Below are positions 9,007 through 18,800 of a stretch of 64,000 nt of DNA, piece by piece. Each line of letters starts with the position of its first letter. Within the stretch, counting starts at the first letter, position 1. The notes beneath the pieces are model-generated. The model made no database searches, was not told where the DNA came from, and saw only the letters and a list, made by a program, of their open reading frames with translations. Source of the DNA: Thermaerobacillus caldiproteolyticus (GTDB lineage: Bacteria; Bacillota; Bacilli; Bacillales; Anoxybacillaceae); NCBI RefSeq assembly GCF_013761245.1, contig NZ_JACDUT010000001.1, positions 604,727-668,726 of the forward strand, in the 5' to 3' direction. The position numbers and the translations under genes were made by a program.

Positions 9007-9578
9007 TGAAATTAATCCGCATTCTTCCGTTTGCTCACGCGCTGATGGATATCGCAGTACAAGAAGGTGATATTGCCGTTGATGCAACAGTCGGAAACGG
9101 TCATGATACGCTTTATTTAGCAAGACGAGTTGGAACAACAGGGCGCGTGTTTGGGTTTGACATTCAAGCACAAGCGATTGAAAATACGACAGCCCGGTTA
9201 AAAGAACATGGTGTTCTCGACCAAGTCACGCTGTTTCAGGCTAGTCATGACGAACTCATCCATCAAATCCCAGCTGCCTACCATGGTCGTATTACCGGGG
9301 CGATATTTAATCTCGGCTATTTGCCGGGTGGTGATAAACACGTCGTCACAAAGCCCGATTCGACAATCCGGGCCATTGAACAGCTGTTAGACATCATGGC
9401 TCCTGAAGGGATCATTGTTCTTGTTATTTATCATGGACATCCAGAGGGAGCCATAGAACGCGATGCGTTGCTTAAGTATGTACAAACTCTCGAGCAACAG
9501 CGAGCGCATGTCTTACGTTACGAGTTTATCAATCAAATCAATCATCCACCATTTATTATTGCCATTGAAAAAAGATAA
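9006..9578 (+). CDS. ytqB: Class I SAM-dependent methyltransferase (YtqB)
   Basis: A 190-residue methyltransferase of the rRNA-methylase-like YtqB family. The SAM-binding motif I is VDATVGNGHDT at about residues 26-36, followed by RVFGFDIQ at strand 2 and the conserved GAIFNLGYLPGGD segment. YtqB-type enzymes have been linked to tRNA wobble modification downstream of a radical SAM step, which fits coupling to ytqA; this link is inference here. The ATG at 9006 overlaps the ytqA stop. A strong bidirectional terminator follows. Confidence 0.92.
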   Translation: MKLIRILPFAHALMDIAVQEGDIAVDATVGNGHDTLYLARRVGTTGRVFGFDIQAQAIENTTARLKEHGVLDQVTLFQASHDELIHQIPAAYHGRITGAIFNLGYLPGGDKHVVTKPDSTIRAIEQLLDIMAPEGIIVLVIYHGHPEGAIERDALLKYVQTLEQQRAHVLRYEFINQINHPPFIIAIEKR

Positions 9579-9613
9579 ATGAGGCCGTCTCTTACATGGA
9601 GACAGCCTCATTT
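9577..9613. terminator. Bidirectional terminator between ytqB and ytpB
   Basis: AAATGAGGC-x-GTCTC and GAGAC-x-GCCTCATTT form a long stem with a 6-8 base loop; both flanks are T-rich on the leaving strand. It overlaps the ends of the two converging genes. Confidence 0.85.
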
Positions 9614-10691
9614 ATTTTGCAATAAGAGGGGACATTTTTTGCCACATTCGATACGCTTTTCCGTTCCAATAAAAGAACCGCGAAACCATTCCTCCATACT
9701 GAACGAGCTGTTTAGCAAGCCGTTCAATCTCTTTTTGCTTTTTTACTTTTTCGTCAGATAAATATAACCCTAATAATCCGCGATGAATGAGACGATGGAA
9801 CGACCCGTGCGGCAATTTGCCCACATGGCGATCCGCTTCTTCAATAAAATGACATAACCGTTCGATTAACATCGATTGATTTGGATAGTAAAAACAAAAG
9901 TTTAAGTCCCCACCTAAGCGATCCTCTTCTTGATCAATGAAATAATCAAGCAAAATATGTAACCCTTGAATGTATGGAAAATATCCGTTGCGCACTTGTC
10001 TTGCCATTTCTTCATTAAACGTTTCGGTAAAGGCATAGGCCACTAAACAAAAAATGCCTAACGTTGAACCGGAACATGCGGAAAACTCGTACCATTCCAT
10101 TGGTGGAAGTTCATTTTTATATTGCTTAAACCATTGCTCAAGACGCGGTACGCGCTCATCGATTCGCACATGCTTATGAACTTGCAAATCGCAGTAATAC
10201 CCTGCTAACTCCTGTAAAAATGGAACAATTTTTTCATAATGCTTCACCTGTTTAAGCACACCTTGGCATGTTCGAACAAGTTCGTGAAGATAGCCGCCAT
10301 CGTCTTGTTCATTACGATGGCGATAATAATTAGAAACATCAGCATCGATAGACAATGCATCAGGCATCGACTCATGCAAGGCACGAAAATCAAGAGGGTC
10401 AAGCGATGTGCTTCGGTCGCATAAATTATCAAGGTAGTCGCTAATCGTCTGATAAGCCACGATAAAGCGAATGCATGCTTCCATATTCGCTTCCGCCAGC
10501 AGTGCCAAAATCGCTCCGCCTTCACAGTGAAATGTTTTTGTTTGAATGCTGGCTAATGCCTGTTTTCGTAATTCTGGATCCGGAATGGAATCGGCTTTTT
10601 GCTTCCAATAAGCTAATTCACGATGTACGGCAGGAAATACATCGCGATATACTTTTTTCATTAAACTAACAGGATGTGTAGGAATTTTCAA
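9612..10691 (-). CDS. ytpB: Tetraprenyl-beta-curcumene synthase (YtpB, DUF2600)
   Basis: A 359-residue terpene cyclase of the YtpB family, which converts heptaprenyl diphosphate into tetraprenyl-beta-curcumene, a precursor of C35 terpenoids in Bacillus spores and vegetative cells. Acidic motifs DYLDNLCD (about residue 105) and DYFIDQEEDR (about 250) fit Mg-diphosphate binding. The start is set at TTG 10691 because GAGGTG lies 6 bases before it and the protein then begins MKIPTHPVSLM. In-frame ATGs at 10739 and 10754 overlap ytpA and have no ribosome binding site. It follows ytpA in the same direction. Confidence 0.88.
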   Translation of the reverse strand: MKIPTHPVSLMKKVYRDVFPAVHRELAYWKQKADSIPDPELRKQALASIQTKTFHCEGGAILALLAEANMEACIRFIVAYQTISDYLDNLCDRSTSLDPLDFRALHESMPDALSIDADVSNYYRHRNEQDDGGYLHELVRTCQGVLKQVKHYEKIVPFLQELAGYYCDLQVHKHVRIDERVPRLEQWFKQYKNELPPMEWYEFSACSGSTLGIFCLVAYAFTETFNEEMARQVRNGYFPYIQGLHILLDYFIDQEEDRLGGDLNFCFYYPNQSMLIERLCHFIEEADRHVGKLPHGSFHRLIHRGLLGLYLSDEKVKKQKEIERLAKQLVQYGGMVSRFFYWNGKAYRMWQKMSPLIAK

Positions 10692-10735
10692 CAAGCTCAC
10701 CTCAGCTACATTTGTTACAACAAGCTTTACATTGT

Positions 10736-11527
10736 TCATCGATGCAGTTGACATTGCGTATCTAAAAATGTCTTGGCATATAAAAAGACATCGTCACGTT
10801 CTGGTTCGTTAAAGATTTCATGATATAATTTATTCCATTCTTTATATACTTTTTCTGATATTAGCAATTTGGCAAACCATTCTTTTACAGCCACTTTATC
10901 AACAATTTTATCGTCTCCGCCTTGCATGAGCAATAGTGGAATATCCGGGAATTTGTCAATATTGCGATAAGCCAATTGCATTGCTTTAATCAGTTCCCGA
11001 TACCAACGAACAGATACTTTCGTAAAGTAAAGGGTATCGTTTTTATCCGTTTCATGCACTTCTGTATTTCTTGTTGCCATTTCAACAGACAGTCCCGAGT
11101 CAAACAGCATGGAAGGCATGACATAATTGAACACTCTTGACAACAAATCAAGCCCTTTAGATGGGTACGTGACAAGTCCTAAGCATGGTGAAGAAAGAAT
11201 AACCCCTTTAATCGGAAGACGCTTTTCCTGTAATGTACGAATGACGACAAGTCCCCCCATACTATGCCCAAGCAGAAAAATCGGCAAATGAAATTCCTTC
11301 GCCGCTTCCACCCAATCAGCTACTTCATTAATATATTCATCAAAAGATTGAATATGTCCGCGCTTTCTTCTTGTCGTCGTCCCCTGTCCCGGCAAATCTC
11401 CTGCTACGACGTGATAGCCGTTTTCACACCATTTTTTAATTAGCCATTGATAACGGCCGTGATGTTCTGCTGCCCCATGAACGAGGACAATCGTTCCTTT
11501 GGCTTGATCCGCTTCCCATTTCCACAT
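10736..11527 (-). CDS. ytpA: Alpha/beta hydrolase, lysophospholipase type (YtpA)
   Basis: A 263-residue serine hydrolase. The nucleophile elbow is GHSMGG (Ser about 89); VLVHGAAEHHGRY forms the oxyanion-hole strand; later QGGDDKIVD and KLYHEIFNE supply the acidic and His residues. In B. subtilis YtpA is a phospholipase tied to production of the lysophospholipid bacilysocin. The second ATG (11527) is preferred because GGAGGG touches the first ATG but lies 6 bases from the second. It is the upstream gene of a ytpA-ytpB pair, divergent from ytoA with only 82 bases between. Confidence 0.87.
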   Translation of the reverse strand: MWKWEADQAKGTIVLVHGAAEHHGRYQWLIKKWCENGYHVVAGDLPGQGTTTRRKRGHIQSFDEYINEVADWVEAAKEFHLPIFLLGHSMGGLVVIRTLQEKRLPIKGVILSSPCLGLVTYPSKGLDLLSRVFNYVMPSMLFDSGLSVEMATRNTEVHETDKNDTLYFTKVSVRWYRELIKAMQLAYRNIDKFPDIPLLLMQGGDDKIVDKVAVKEWFAKLLISEKVYKEWNKLYHEIFNEPERDDVFLYAKTFLDTQCQLHR

Positions 11528-11609
11528 AAACATCCCTCCATTTACGAATCGTTAAAACATTTGTACAATGAGCATACAAGCAAATTTATAACGAAAGGAA
11601 CGAAAGCGA

Positions 11610-12125
11610 ATGATTTATCCTTACAAAGGGAAATTTCCGAAAATTGCTGAATCCGCGTTTATCGCTGATTATGTGACGATTACCGGCGATGTCGTTATCG
11701 GCGAAGAAACAAGCATTTGGTTTAACACCGTCATTCGCGGTGATGTCGCCCCAACCATTATTGGCAACCGCGTCAATATTCAAGATAACTCTATTTTACA
11801 TCAAAGTCCAAACAATCCGCTTATTATTGAAGATGATGTCACCATCGGTCACCAAGTGATTTTACATAGTTCCATTATTCGAAAAAACGCATTAATCGGA
11901 ATGGGATCAATTATTTTAGATGGCGCTGAAATTGGAGAAGGGGCATTTATCGGCGCAGGAAGCCTTGTCCCACAGGGAAAAAAGATTCCTCCTCACATCC
12001 TTGCATTCGGCCGCCCCGCTAAAATCATTCGTGAATTAACAGAAGAAGATATACGCGAAATGGAACGAATTCGCCGCGAATATGTCGAAAAAGGTCAATA
12101 TTATAAATCATTACAACAGCGGTAA
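11610..12125 (+). CDS. ytoA: Gamma-carbonic-anhydrase-family hexapeptide protein (YtoA)
   Basis: A 171-residue left-handed beta-helix protein with many hexapeptide repeats (VVIGEETSIW, VNIQDNSILH, VTIGHQVILH, ALIGMGSIIL, AFIGAGSLV). Metal-ligand histidines are present in SILHQS and IGHQVILHSS, as in Cam/YrdA-type proteins that bind Zn or Fe as trimers. Whether it hydrates CO2 is not known for this subgroup. The ATG follows AAAGGAACGAAAGCGA. It has no partner in its own direction close enough to form an operon except possibly the peptidase gene 87 bases downstream. Confidence 0.92.
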   Translation: MIYPYKGKFPKIAESAFIADYVTITGDVVIGEETSIWFNTVIRGDVAPTIIGNRVNIQDNSILHQSPNNPLIIEDDVTIGHQVILHSSIIRKNALIGMGSIILDGAEIGEGAFIGAGSLVPQGKKIPPHILAFGRPAKIIRELTEEDIREMERIRREYVEKGQYYKSLQQR

Positions 12126-12212
12126 TCGATCACAAACATTATTGGACGATAGAATTGAACAATATGTTATGTTATGATAGTCATTGGAATTTAGAAAATA
12201 AGGAGTAAAAGC

Positions 12213-13055
12213 ATGTCGTCTATTGCCTTTTTTCTTTTTATTTTAATCGCTCTTTGCATGGCTATCTACTTACTTAAATCATTATGGAAAACAGCGCTCG
12301 TATTCTTTTGTCTATTTTTCCTTGCCATTCCGTTATTCCGTCACCAGGAAATGCAAACGGTCATTGAGAAATTCAAACAATCTAATCTAGCAAAAGAAGA
12401 AGCAGCCGTGCGAAAAGTGATTTCTTCGTTTGTCCATGAAGAAATCAAGCCGCTTGTACTGCTGGATGTCCCTCTTGTTCGTCAGCTCCCTGAATTACCG
12501 CGCGGCTGTGAGGTGACGAGTTTGGCAATGCTTCTTCAGGATGCAGGGGTTCAAGTGGATAAAATGACGCTCGCCAAACAAATTAAAAAGGACCCGACAC
12601 CGTTTCAACGCCGCAATGGAAAAGTGTATTTTGGAAATCCCAATGATGGCTTTGTTGGGGATATGTACTCGCTCACAAAACCGGGATTAGGCGTTTACCA
12701 TAAACCGATTCAACAGCTGGCGGAAACCTATTTGCCGAACCAAATCATTGATTTAACGGGAAGCGATTTCAGTGAATTGCAAAAATATCTCTCGAAGGGT
12801 TCGCCGATTTGGATTATTACAAATAGCACCTTTAAAAAACTCCCGGCATCAGCATTTCGCGAGTGGGACACCCCAAGCGGGCCGATTCAAATTACGTATT
12901 ACGAGCATTCTGTCGTCATCACAGGATATGATCAAGACTATATTTATTTTAATGATCCCCTCTCTGGCGAAAAAAATAAAAAAGCACCCAAAGCGGAATT
13001 TTTAGAAGCTTGGGTGCAAATGGGAAGACAAGCAATCACGTATCAATCAAATTAG
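12213..13055 (+). CDS. Membrane-anchored C39-like cysteine peptidase
   Basis: A 280-residue protein with two hydrophobic stretches in residues 3-43, which should anchor it with the catalytic domain outside. The papain-like core starts at LPRGCEVTSLAMLL (Cys99). The catalytic His is in YYEHSVVITGYD (His232), followed by IYFNDPLSG with the usual Asn/Asp. These features match the peptidase_C39-like family; substrates are unknown and may be peptides or cell-wall components. The ATG at 12213 follows AAGGAG. Its last 4 bases overlap the end of the converging asnB gene, so no terminator separates them. Confidence 0.85.
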   Translation: MSSIAFFLFILIALCMAIYLLKSLWKTALVFFCLFFLAIPLFRHQEMQTVIEKFKQSNLAKEEAAVRKVISSFVHEEIKPLVLLDVPLVRQLPELPRGCEVTSLAMLLQDAGVQVDKMTLAKQIKKDPTPFQRRNGKVYFGNPNDGFVGDMYSLTKPGLGVYHKPIQQLAETYLPNQIIDLTGSDFSELQKYLSKGSPIWIITNSTFKKLPASAFREWDTPSGPIQITYYEHSVVITGYDQDYIYFNDPLSGEKNKKAPKAEFLEAWVQMGRQAITYQSN

Positions 13056-14950
13056 ATTGATAGTGGTTGTTTGTCTTTTTTATATAAATGGGAAAAATCG
13101 TATTTTTTTTCGACATATACTTGATGCCAAACCATGAATGCAAGCACCGTCCAAATTTTGCGGCTATGATCTGCTTTATTGCTGCAATGTTCATCAAGCA
13201 AACGATATAATACGTCTTTGTTCAATAAATGATCAGTTGCGCTCTCTTTGATAATATTCTTCGCCCAGTCATACATTTCATTTTTTAACCAATGGCGAAT
13301 AGGGACTGGGAATCCAAGTTTTTTGCGGTGTAGCACATGATCAGGAACAATGCCTTCTGCCGCTTTGCGCAAAATGTATTTCGTTGTGTTATTCGCGGTT
13401 TTCATTTCCGGCGCAATCTTTGCCGCCACTTCAAATACCGCTTTATCTAAAAACGGCACGCGCAACTCTAAAGAATGAGCCATTGTCATTTTATCTGCTT
13501 TTAATAAAATATCACCGCGCAACCATGTATGAATATCAATATATTGCATGCGGTTTACTGGAGGATAGTGCGTCGTTTCGTTATAAAGCGGCGCAGTAAT
13601 ATTTGTATACTCTAAACCGCTTTTATATCCTTTTAACAGCTCTTGTTTTTCTTCTTCGCTATACATTTTGGCGTTGCCGATGTAGCGTTCTTCCATTGGC
13701 GTGATTCCGCGTTCGATAAAGCTTTTTCCTTTCACTCCTTCTGGAAGCATGCGCGCAATCACACTTAATGCCGATTTCACCGCGTTCGGCATCCGTTCGA
13801 ATACTTCTAACGATTGCGGCTCGCGATAAATGTTATAACCACCGAACAGCTCGTCCGCCCCTTCACCTGAAAGGACAACGGTCACATGCTTTCGTGCCTC
13901 ACGGGCAACGAAATAAAGCGGTACTGCTGCTGGATCGGCAAGCGGATCATCCATATGCCACATAATTTTTGGAAATTCATCCATATACTCTTGCGGCGAG
14001 ATGACATAGCTAATATTCTCGACACCGAGTTTTTCCGCTGTTTCTTTTGCGACGTCAATTTCGCTGAAACCTTCCCGTTCAAAACCGACAGAGAATGTCT
14101 TAATGTTCGGATGGAATTGTTTCGCAATGGAAGCAATGAGCGAGGAGTCAATTCCTCCTGATAAAAATGAGCCGACCGGCACATCGCTGCGCATATGCAC
14201 TTTGACAGAATCAAACAGCACCTCGCGAATTTGTTTGACAAGCTCCTCTTCAGATTGAAAAACCGGCTGGAACCGTGCTTTCCAATAACGATGAATTGTT
14301 AATTTCTCGCCAACTTTCTTTTTAATGTAATGGCCTGGCTCCAGCTTTTTAATGCCGACAGACATCGTCATTGGCTCAGGCACATATTGAAACGTTAAGT
14401 AATGTTGTAGCGCCTCATAATCTAATAAATCATTTTCGAGCGCATGTAAAATGCTTTTCTTCTCAGAAGCAAAAAACGTCCGCCCATCTTGTTCCATATA
14501 GAAAAACGGTTTAATGCCAAACGGGTCACGCGCAGCAAAGATCGTTTTCTCCTCTTTATCCCAAATGATAAAAGCAAACATGCCGCGAAGTTTCTCGACC
14601 GCTTTTTCTTTTTCATGACTATATAGCGCAACAATTACTTCTGTATCGGAATGTGTGGCAAATTCGTATCCCTTTGCAAGCAACTCTTCGCGCAGTTCAA
14701 TGTAGTTATAAATCTCTCCATTAAAAATAATCCAATATCGTTCATTTTCGTACGATAACGGTTGATGCCCCGCTTCCAAATCGATAATGCTTAACCGACG
14801 AAACCCAAAATTGACATAATCATCGAAAAAATACCCATCATCGTCTGGACCGCGGTGTGTAATCATATCGTTCATTTCTTCAAATGTTTTTTTCCATTGT
14901 TCGTCCATTGTTTTTGGATGGTCATGAATGCAACCAATAAACCCGCACAT
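13052..14950 (-). CDS. asnB: Asparagine synthase (glutamine-hydrolysing)
   Basis: A 632-residue class II amidotransferase that makes asparagine from aspartate, ATP and glutamine. After Met removal Cys2 (MCGFIGCIH) is the glutaminase nucleophile, which fixes the start at 14950 rather than the ATG four codons earlier; AGGTGA lies 8 bases upstream. The synthetase domain has the PP-loop SGGIDSSL near residue 262 and GEGADELFGGYN. Length equals B. subtilis AsnB, one of three paralogues there. A TATAAT box lies at 14988-14993 on the minus strand. The 3' end overlaps the converging C39 peptidase gene. Confidence 0.96.
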   Translation of the reverse strand: MCGFIGCIHDHPKTMDEQWKKTFEEMNDMITHRGPDDDGYFFDDYVNFGFRRLSIIDLEAGHQPLSYENERYWIIFNGEIYNYIELREELLAKGYEFATHSDTEVIVALYSHEKEKAVEKLRGMFAFIIWDKEEKTIFAARDPFGIKPFFYMEQDGRTFFASEKKSILHALENDLLDYEALQHYLTFQYVPEPMTMSVGIKKLEPGHYIKKKVGEKLTIHRYWKARFQPVFQSEEELVKQIREVLFDSVKVHMRSDVPVGSFLSGGIDSSLIASIAKQFHPNIKTFSVGFEREGFSEIDVAKETAEKLGVENISYVISPQEYMDEFPKIMWHMDDPLADPAAVPLYFVAREARKHVTVVLSGEGADELFGGYNIYREPQSLEVFERMPNAVKSALSVIARMLPEGVKGKSFIERGITPMEERYIGNAKMYSEEEKQELLKGYKSGLEYTNITAPLYNETTHYPPVNRMQYIDIHTWLRGDILLKADKMTMAHSLELRVPFLDKAVFEVAAKIAPEMKTANNTTKYILRKAAEGIVPDHVLHRKKLGFPVPIRHWLKNEMYDWAKNIIKESATDHLLNKDVLYRLLDEHCSNKADHSRKIWTVLAFMVWHQVYVEKKYDFSHLYKKDKQPLSI

Positions 14951-15114
14951 GTTGTTATTCACCTACTTCTTCATATTCAACTCGTAGATTATACCACATA
15001 TTTGGACAGTTGAACTATTACATTTAGTTTACCCGATGGAAACAGATTCGTAACAAAGTCTTTTTTTAATAAGTCGCAAAAAAGGCTCTTTTTGTTGCAC
15101 ACATATTTGTTTCG

Positions 15115-15157
15115 CAAAAAAAGAGAGCTACATATGATAATGTAACTCTCTTTTTTT
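15115..15157 (-). terminator. Terminator of metK
   Basis: AAGAGAG-x-TACAT pairs with ATGTA-x-CTCTCTT across a 6-base loop, followed on the minus strand by a T-run. Confidence 0.85.
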
Positions 15158-15160
15158 CAT

Positions 15161-16375
15161 TCATTGCTTAGCTGCTAATGCAAGGGCTTGTTCTTTCAAT
15201 GCTTCAGCTTTGTCGGTACGCTCCCATGGAAGATCAATATCCGTGCGACCGAAATGACCGTAAGCCGCTGTTTGTTTATAAATCGGGCGGCGCAAATCTA
15301 ACATTTTAATAATGCCGGCAGGGCGAAGATCAAAATTGTTGCGTACTACTTCAATTAAGATGTCTTCCGATACTTTGCCCGTACCGAATGTATCGATAGA
15401 GATGGAAACAGGTTTTGCTACCCCAATCGCATACGCTAATTGCACTTCGCATTTATCAGCAAGCCCAGCTGCGACAATGTTTTTTGCCACATAGCGCGCC
15501 GCATACGCAGCAGAACGGTCTACTTTTGTAGGGTCTTTACCAGAGAAGGCACCGCCGCCGTGACGAGCGTAACCACCGTACGTATCAACGATGATTTTCC
15601 GTCCCGTTAATCCAGCGTCACCTTGAGGTCCGCCAATGACAAAGCGACCAGTTGGGTTAATGAAGTATTTTGTGTTTTCGTCGATTAGTTCAGCTGGTAC
15701 AACTGGTTTAATCACATGTTCTTTAATGTTGCGCTCAATTTGCTCTTGAGTAATTTCCGGATGATGCTGCGTAGATACAACAATTGTATCCACACGAACA
15801 GGTTTTCCATTTTCATCGTATTCAACTGTTACTTGTGTTTTTCCATCTGGACGTAAGTAAGGTAAAATGTCTTCCTTACGAACTTCTGCTAAACGGCGTG
15901 CCAATCTATGAGCTAATGAAATCGGAAGCGGCATTAACTCTTTCGTTTCATTGCATGCAAATCCGAACATTAATCCTTGGTCCCCAGCACCGATTGCTTC
16001 AATTTCCTCGTCAGTCATCTGACCTTCGCGTGCTTCTAACGCTTTATCTACGCCCATTGCGATATCAGGAGACTGCTCGTCAATCGACGTTAATACAGCG
16101 CACGTATCAGCGTCAAATCCGAATTTAGCGCGAGTGTAACCGATTTCCCGAATCGTGTCACGAACGATTTTTGGAATATCCACATACGTAGATGTTGTAA
16201 TCTCACCGCTGACTAACACTAATCCCGTCGTTACACTCGTTTCGCAAGCAACGCGGGCATTTGGGTCTTTTGCTAAAATCGCATCTAAAATCGCATCAGA
16301 AATTTGGTCACAAATTTTATCAGGATGCCCTTCTGTTACAGATTCAGAAGTAAACAAACGGCGTTTTGTTGACAT
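15161..16375 (-). CDS. metK: S-adenosylmethionine synthase
   Basis: A 404-residue methionine adenosyltransferase, making SAM from methionine and ATP. Signatures visible: [17 protein letters not shown] at the N-terminus, [12 protein letters not shown] in the middle and [19 protein letters not shown] later. The start at 16375 is set by GAGGAGG 8-9 bases upstream; the longer frame to 16462 runs into the leader and has no ribosome binding site. Expression is expected to be shut off by SAM through the S-box riboswitch upstream. Divergent from pckA, as in B. subtilis. Confidence 0.98.
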   Translation of the reverse strand: MSTKRRLFTSESVTEGHPDKICDQISDAILDAILAKDPNARVACETSVTTGLVLVSGEITTSTYVDIPKIVRDTIREIGYTRAKFGFDADTCAVLTSIDEQSPDIAMGVDKALEAREGQMTDEEIEAIGAGDQGLMFGFACNETKELMPLPISLAHRLARRLAEVRKEDILPYLRPDGKTQVTVEYDENGKPVRVDTIVVSTQHHPEITQEQIERNIKEHVIKPVVPAELIDENTKYFINPTGRFVIGGPQGDAGLTGRKIIVDTYGGYARHGGGAFSGKDPTKVDRSAAYAARYVAKNIVAAGLADKCEVQLAYAIGVAKPVSISIDTFGTGKVSEDILIEVVRNNFDLRPAGIIKMLDLRRPIYKQTAAYGHFGRTDIDLPWERTDKAEALKEQALALAAKQ

Positions 16376-16516
16376 TTCGTCAATTTCCTCCTCTTTTCTG
16401 TTGTGAGCTTTTAGAACACTCAGTTGCATTCTGCGCATTACGTAGATGATACGGTTACTCATTCCCTACTTAGTATAATTCAATTTTGTGATTTATAGCC
16501 AAACAAGGGGCATATA

Positions 16517-16688
16517 AAAAACCTTTCCTTCAACTTCGAGGAAAGGTGATTGCTCTTATATCGCGCCTTTCACTCTTATCGTTCAAGGGCTTTCCCTTGC
16601 CACAGGTTAGCACCATTTCACATGTTCCATTGTTGTGACGGTTGCTGGGTTTCATCGGGCCTGTCCCTCCACCAACTCGGGATAAGAG
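16517..16688 (-). promoter_or_regulatory. SAM-I (S-box) riboswitch and terminator upstream of metK
   Basis: The minus strand shows CTCTTATCCCGAG at 16676-16688 pairing with CTTGAACGATAAGAG (P1), the core GAGGGACAGGCCCGATGA and AACCCAGCAACC, and ATGGTGCTAACCTG, all S-box hallmarks. A terminator hairpin (ACCTTTCCTCGAAG pairing with CTTCAAGGAAAGGT-like sequence plus T-run) follows at 16517-16547. SAM binding should terminate transcription before metK. Confidence 0.96.
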
Positions 16689-16705
16689 TATCCGTTCAAT
16701 GACTT

Positions 16706-16735
16706 ATCATATCGTAACTAGATAAAGAAAGTCAA
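16706..16735 (-). promoter_or_regulatory. Probable sigma-A promoter of metK
   Basis: TTGACT (16730-16735) and TATGAT (16706-16711) on the minus strand, 18-base spacer, placed about 17 bases before riboswitch P1. Confidence 0.6.
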
Positions 16736-16806
16736 TAAATTTTTTATATAAAGTTTTTATCAAAAAAATGGGGAAAATAAATAAAAAGAAATTATGATAA
16801 ATAGTA

Positions 16807-16834
16807 TGGACTAATAATATAAATGTGTTATACT
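16807..16834 (+). promoter_or_regulatory. Possible pckA promoter
   Basis: TGGACT (16807-16812) and TATACT (16829-16834) with a 16-base spacer, 42 bases before the pckA start. The -35 match is only 4 of 6. Confidence 0.4.
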
Positions 16835-16876
16835 ATTTCCAAGAAGATTAAATTCACAAAAAGGCAGGTTTTGTAC

Positions 16877-18463
16877 ATGAACACTGTTGACGTGACAAAT
16901 AAATTGGCTGTATTGTTACAACAACCAAACGTACTTAAAAATCTATCCGTACCGCAATTAGTTGAAAAGGTTCTCAAGCGAAAAGAAGGAATGTTAACAC
17001 TAACGGGTGCTGTTGCGACAACAACAGGAAAATATACAGGACGTTCGCCAAAAGATAAATATATCGTCGAAGAAGCATCAACAAAGGCAAAAATTGATTG
17101 GGGAACTGTCAATCAGCCAATTTCTGAGGAAACGTTTGAAAAATTATATAACAAAGTTATCGACTATCTAATGGAAAAAGATGAAGTATTTGTATTCAAA
17201 GGGTTTGCTGGAGCCGATCCGAAATACCGCCTACCGATTCAAGTGGTTAACGAATTTTCTTGGCATAATTTGTTTGCTCATCAATTATTCATTCGCCCGA
17301 CACAGGAAGAACTACAAACACATGAAGCTGAATTCACTGTCATTTCCGCGCCGAATTTTAAAGCGGATCCTGCTGTGGATGGAACGAAATCGGAAACTTT
17401 TATTATCATTTCATTTGAGCGCCGGACAGTATTAATCGGCGGGACTGAATATGCTGGAGAAATGAAAAAATCGATTTTCTCGGTTATGAATTATCTTCTC
17501 CCAGAACAAGGAATTTTACCGATGCATTGCTCAGCTAATGTCGGACAAGAAGGCGATGTCGCTTTATTTTTTGGTCTTTCCGGCACCGGGAAAACAACAC
17601 TTTCCGCTGATCCAAAACGCCGTCTCATCGGAGACGATGAACATGGTTGGTCAAATCGCGGCATCTTTAATATCGAAGGCGGCTGCTATGCGAAATGCAT
17701 TAACTTATCGCGGGAAAAAGAGCCACAAATTTTTGATGCCATCCGATTTGGCTCAGTATTAGAAAACGTCATTGTTGACGAACAGACTCGCATTCCTAAC
17801 TATGAGGATGCTACATTGACGGAAAACACACGTGCAGCTTACCCAATTCAAGCGATTGATAACATCGTTGACCCGAGCATCGCCGGTCACCCAACAACAA
17901 TTATTTTCTTAACCGCTGACGCCTTTGGTGTCTTGCCGCCGATTAGCAAATTAACGCGAGAGCAAGCAATGTATCATTTCCTAAGCGGCTATACAAGCAA
18001 ATTAGCAGGCACAGAACGCGGAATTACATCTCCGCAAGCGACATTCTCCACTTGCTTTGGCGCACCATTTTTGCCGCTCCCGGCCACTCGCTATGCAGAG
18101 ATGCTCGGTAAAAAAATTGCTGAACATAACGTGCAAGTATTTCTAGTGAACACCGGATGGACAGGAGGAGAATATGGGGTTGGTAGCCGCATGAAACTTC
18201 AATATACGCGCGCGATGGTGCAAGCTGCTGTCGAAGGAGAATTAGCAAACGTAGAAACAATGAAAGACCCAATTTTCGGCTTAGAAATCCCAGCGCACGT
18301 TCCGGGCGTACCAGATGAAGTATTGCATCCACAAAACACATGGGCTGATAAGCAAGCATATGAACAAAAAGCAAAGGAACTTGCCGAAAAGTTCCGGGAA
18401 AACTTTAAAAAGTTCAAACACATCGATCCGGAAATTGAAAAACTCGGTGGCCCAATCATTTAA
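16877..18463 (+). CDS. pckA: ATP-dependent phosphoenolpyruvate carboxykinase
   Basis: A 528-residue enzyme converting oxaloacetate and ATP to phosphoenolpyruvate and CO2 for gluconeogenesis. The kinase-1a loop [12 protein letters not shown] is at about residues 232-243, followed by GDDEHGWS (metal-binding kinase-2 region) and, upstream, TGRSPKDKY and HCSANVG. Length equals B. subtilis PckA. The start is ATG 16877 behind AAGGCAGG; the 18-codon upstream extension has no site. In B. subtilis this gene is repressed by CcpN under glucose; such a site was not identified here. A perfect 15-bp terminator follows. Confidence 0.97.
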   Translation: MNTVDVTNKLAVLLQQPNVLKNLSVPQLVEKVLKRKEGMLTLTGAVATTTGKYTGRSPKDKYIVEEASTKAKIDWGTVNQPISEETFEKLYNKVIDYLMEKDEVFVFKGFAGADPKYRLPIQVVNEFSWHNLFAHQLFIRPTQEELQTHEAEFTVISAPNFKADPAVDGTKSETFIIISFERRTVLIGGTEYAGEMKKSIFSVMNYLLPEQGILPMHCSANVGQEGDVALFFGLSGTGKTTLSADPKRRLIGDDEHGWSNRGIFNIEGGCYAKCINLSREKEPQIFDAIRFGSVLENVIVDEQTRIPNYEDATLTENTRAAYPIQAIDNIVDPSIAGHPTTIIFLTADAFGVLPPISKLTREQAMYHFLSGYTSKLAGTERGITSPQATFSTCFGAPFLPLPATRYAEMLGKKIAEHNVQVFLVNTGWTGGEYGVGSRMKLQYTRAMVQAAVEGELANVETMKDPIFGLEIPAHVPGVPDEVLHPQNTWADKQAYEQKAKELAEKFRENFKKFKHIDPEIEKLGGPII

Positions 18464-18467
18464 AGAC

Positions 18468-18505
18468 ACAAGGGATATCTTCTTTTGAAAGAAGATATCC
18501 CTTGT
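18468..18505. terminator. Terminator between pckA and ytmB
   Basis: A perfect 15-bp stem (ACAAGGGATATCTTC and complement) with an 8-base loop; serves pckA and may also act for the converging ytmB. Confidence 0.88.
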
Positions 18506-18515
18506 TATTTATATG

Positions 18516-18758
18516 CTAGTTAATCGAATGTAATGAAATCAATTCATACGTAATCACGGTACGATGATTGGCTAGCTCGATTTTTTTCACCACCGCTTGT
18601 CCGCTTGCTTCACTTTGAAGTGTCCGCTTTACCTCAATCGGAATGTCCAATGGATAAATGCGGTATCCTTCTTTTTCAAGAATAAACAAATTGTCTTCGA
18701 TTCGCTTTTCGTTTCCTTTTGTCACAATGAGCGTTTGAAACTCTAACGGCATGCCCAT
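18516..18758 (-). CDS. ytmB: YtmB-like small protein (DUF2584)
   Basis: An 80-residue soluble protein (MGMPLEFQTLIVTKGN to YELISLHSIN) with alternating beta-strand-like pattern. It matches the YtmB/DUF2584 family found between pckA and ytmA in Bacillus. No catalytic motif is visible and the function is unknown. The ATG follows a GGGGTG site. It lies 42 bases after ytmA in the same direction and may be cotranscribed. Confidence 0.85.
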   Translation of the reverse strand: MGMPLEFQTLIVTKGNEKRIEDNLFILEKEGYRIYPLDIPIEVKRTLQSEASGQAVVKKIELANHRTVITYELISLHSIN

Positions 18759-18800
18759 GAAAATGCACCCCTTTTCTTCCCTTCTTCTCTTTCCATAGTA

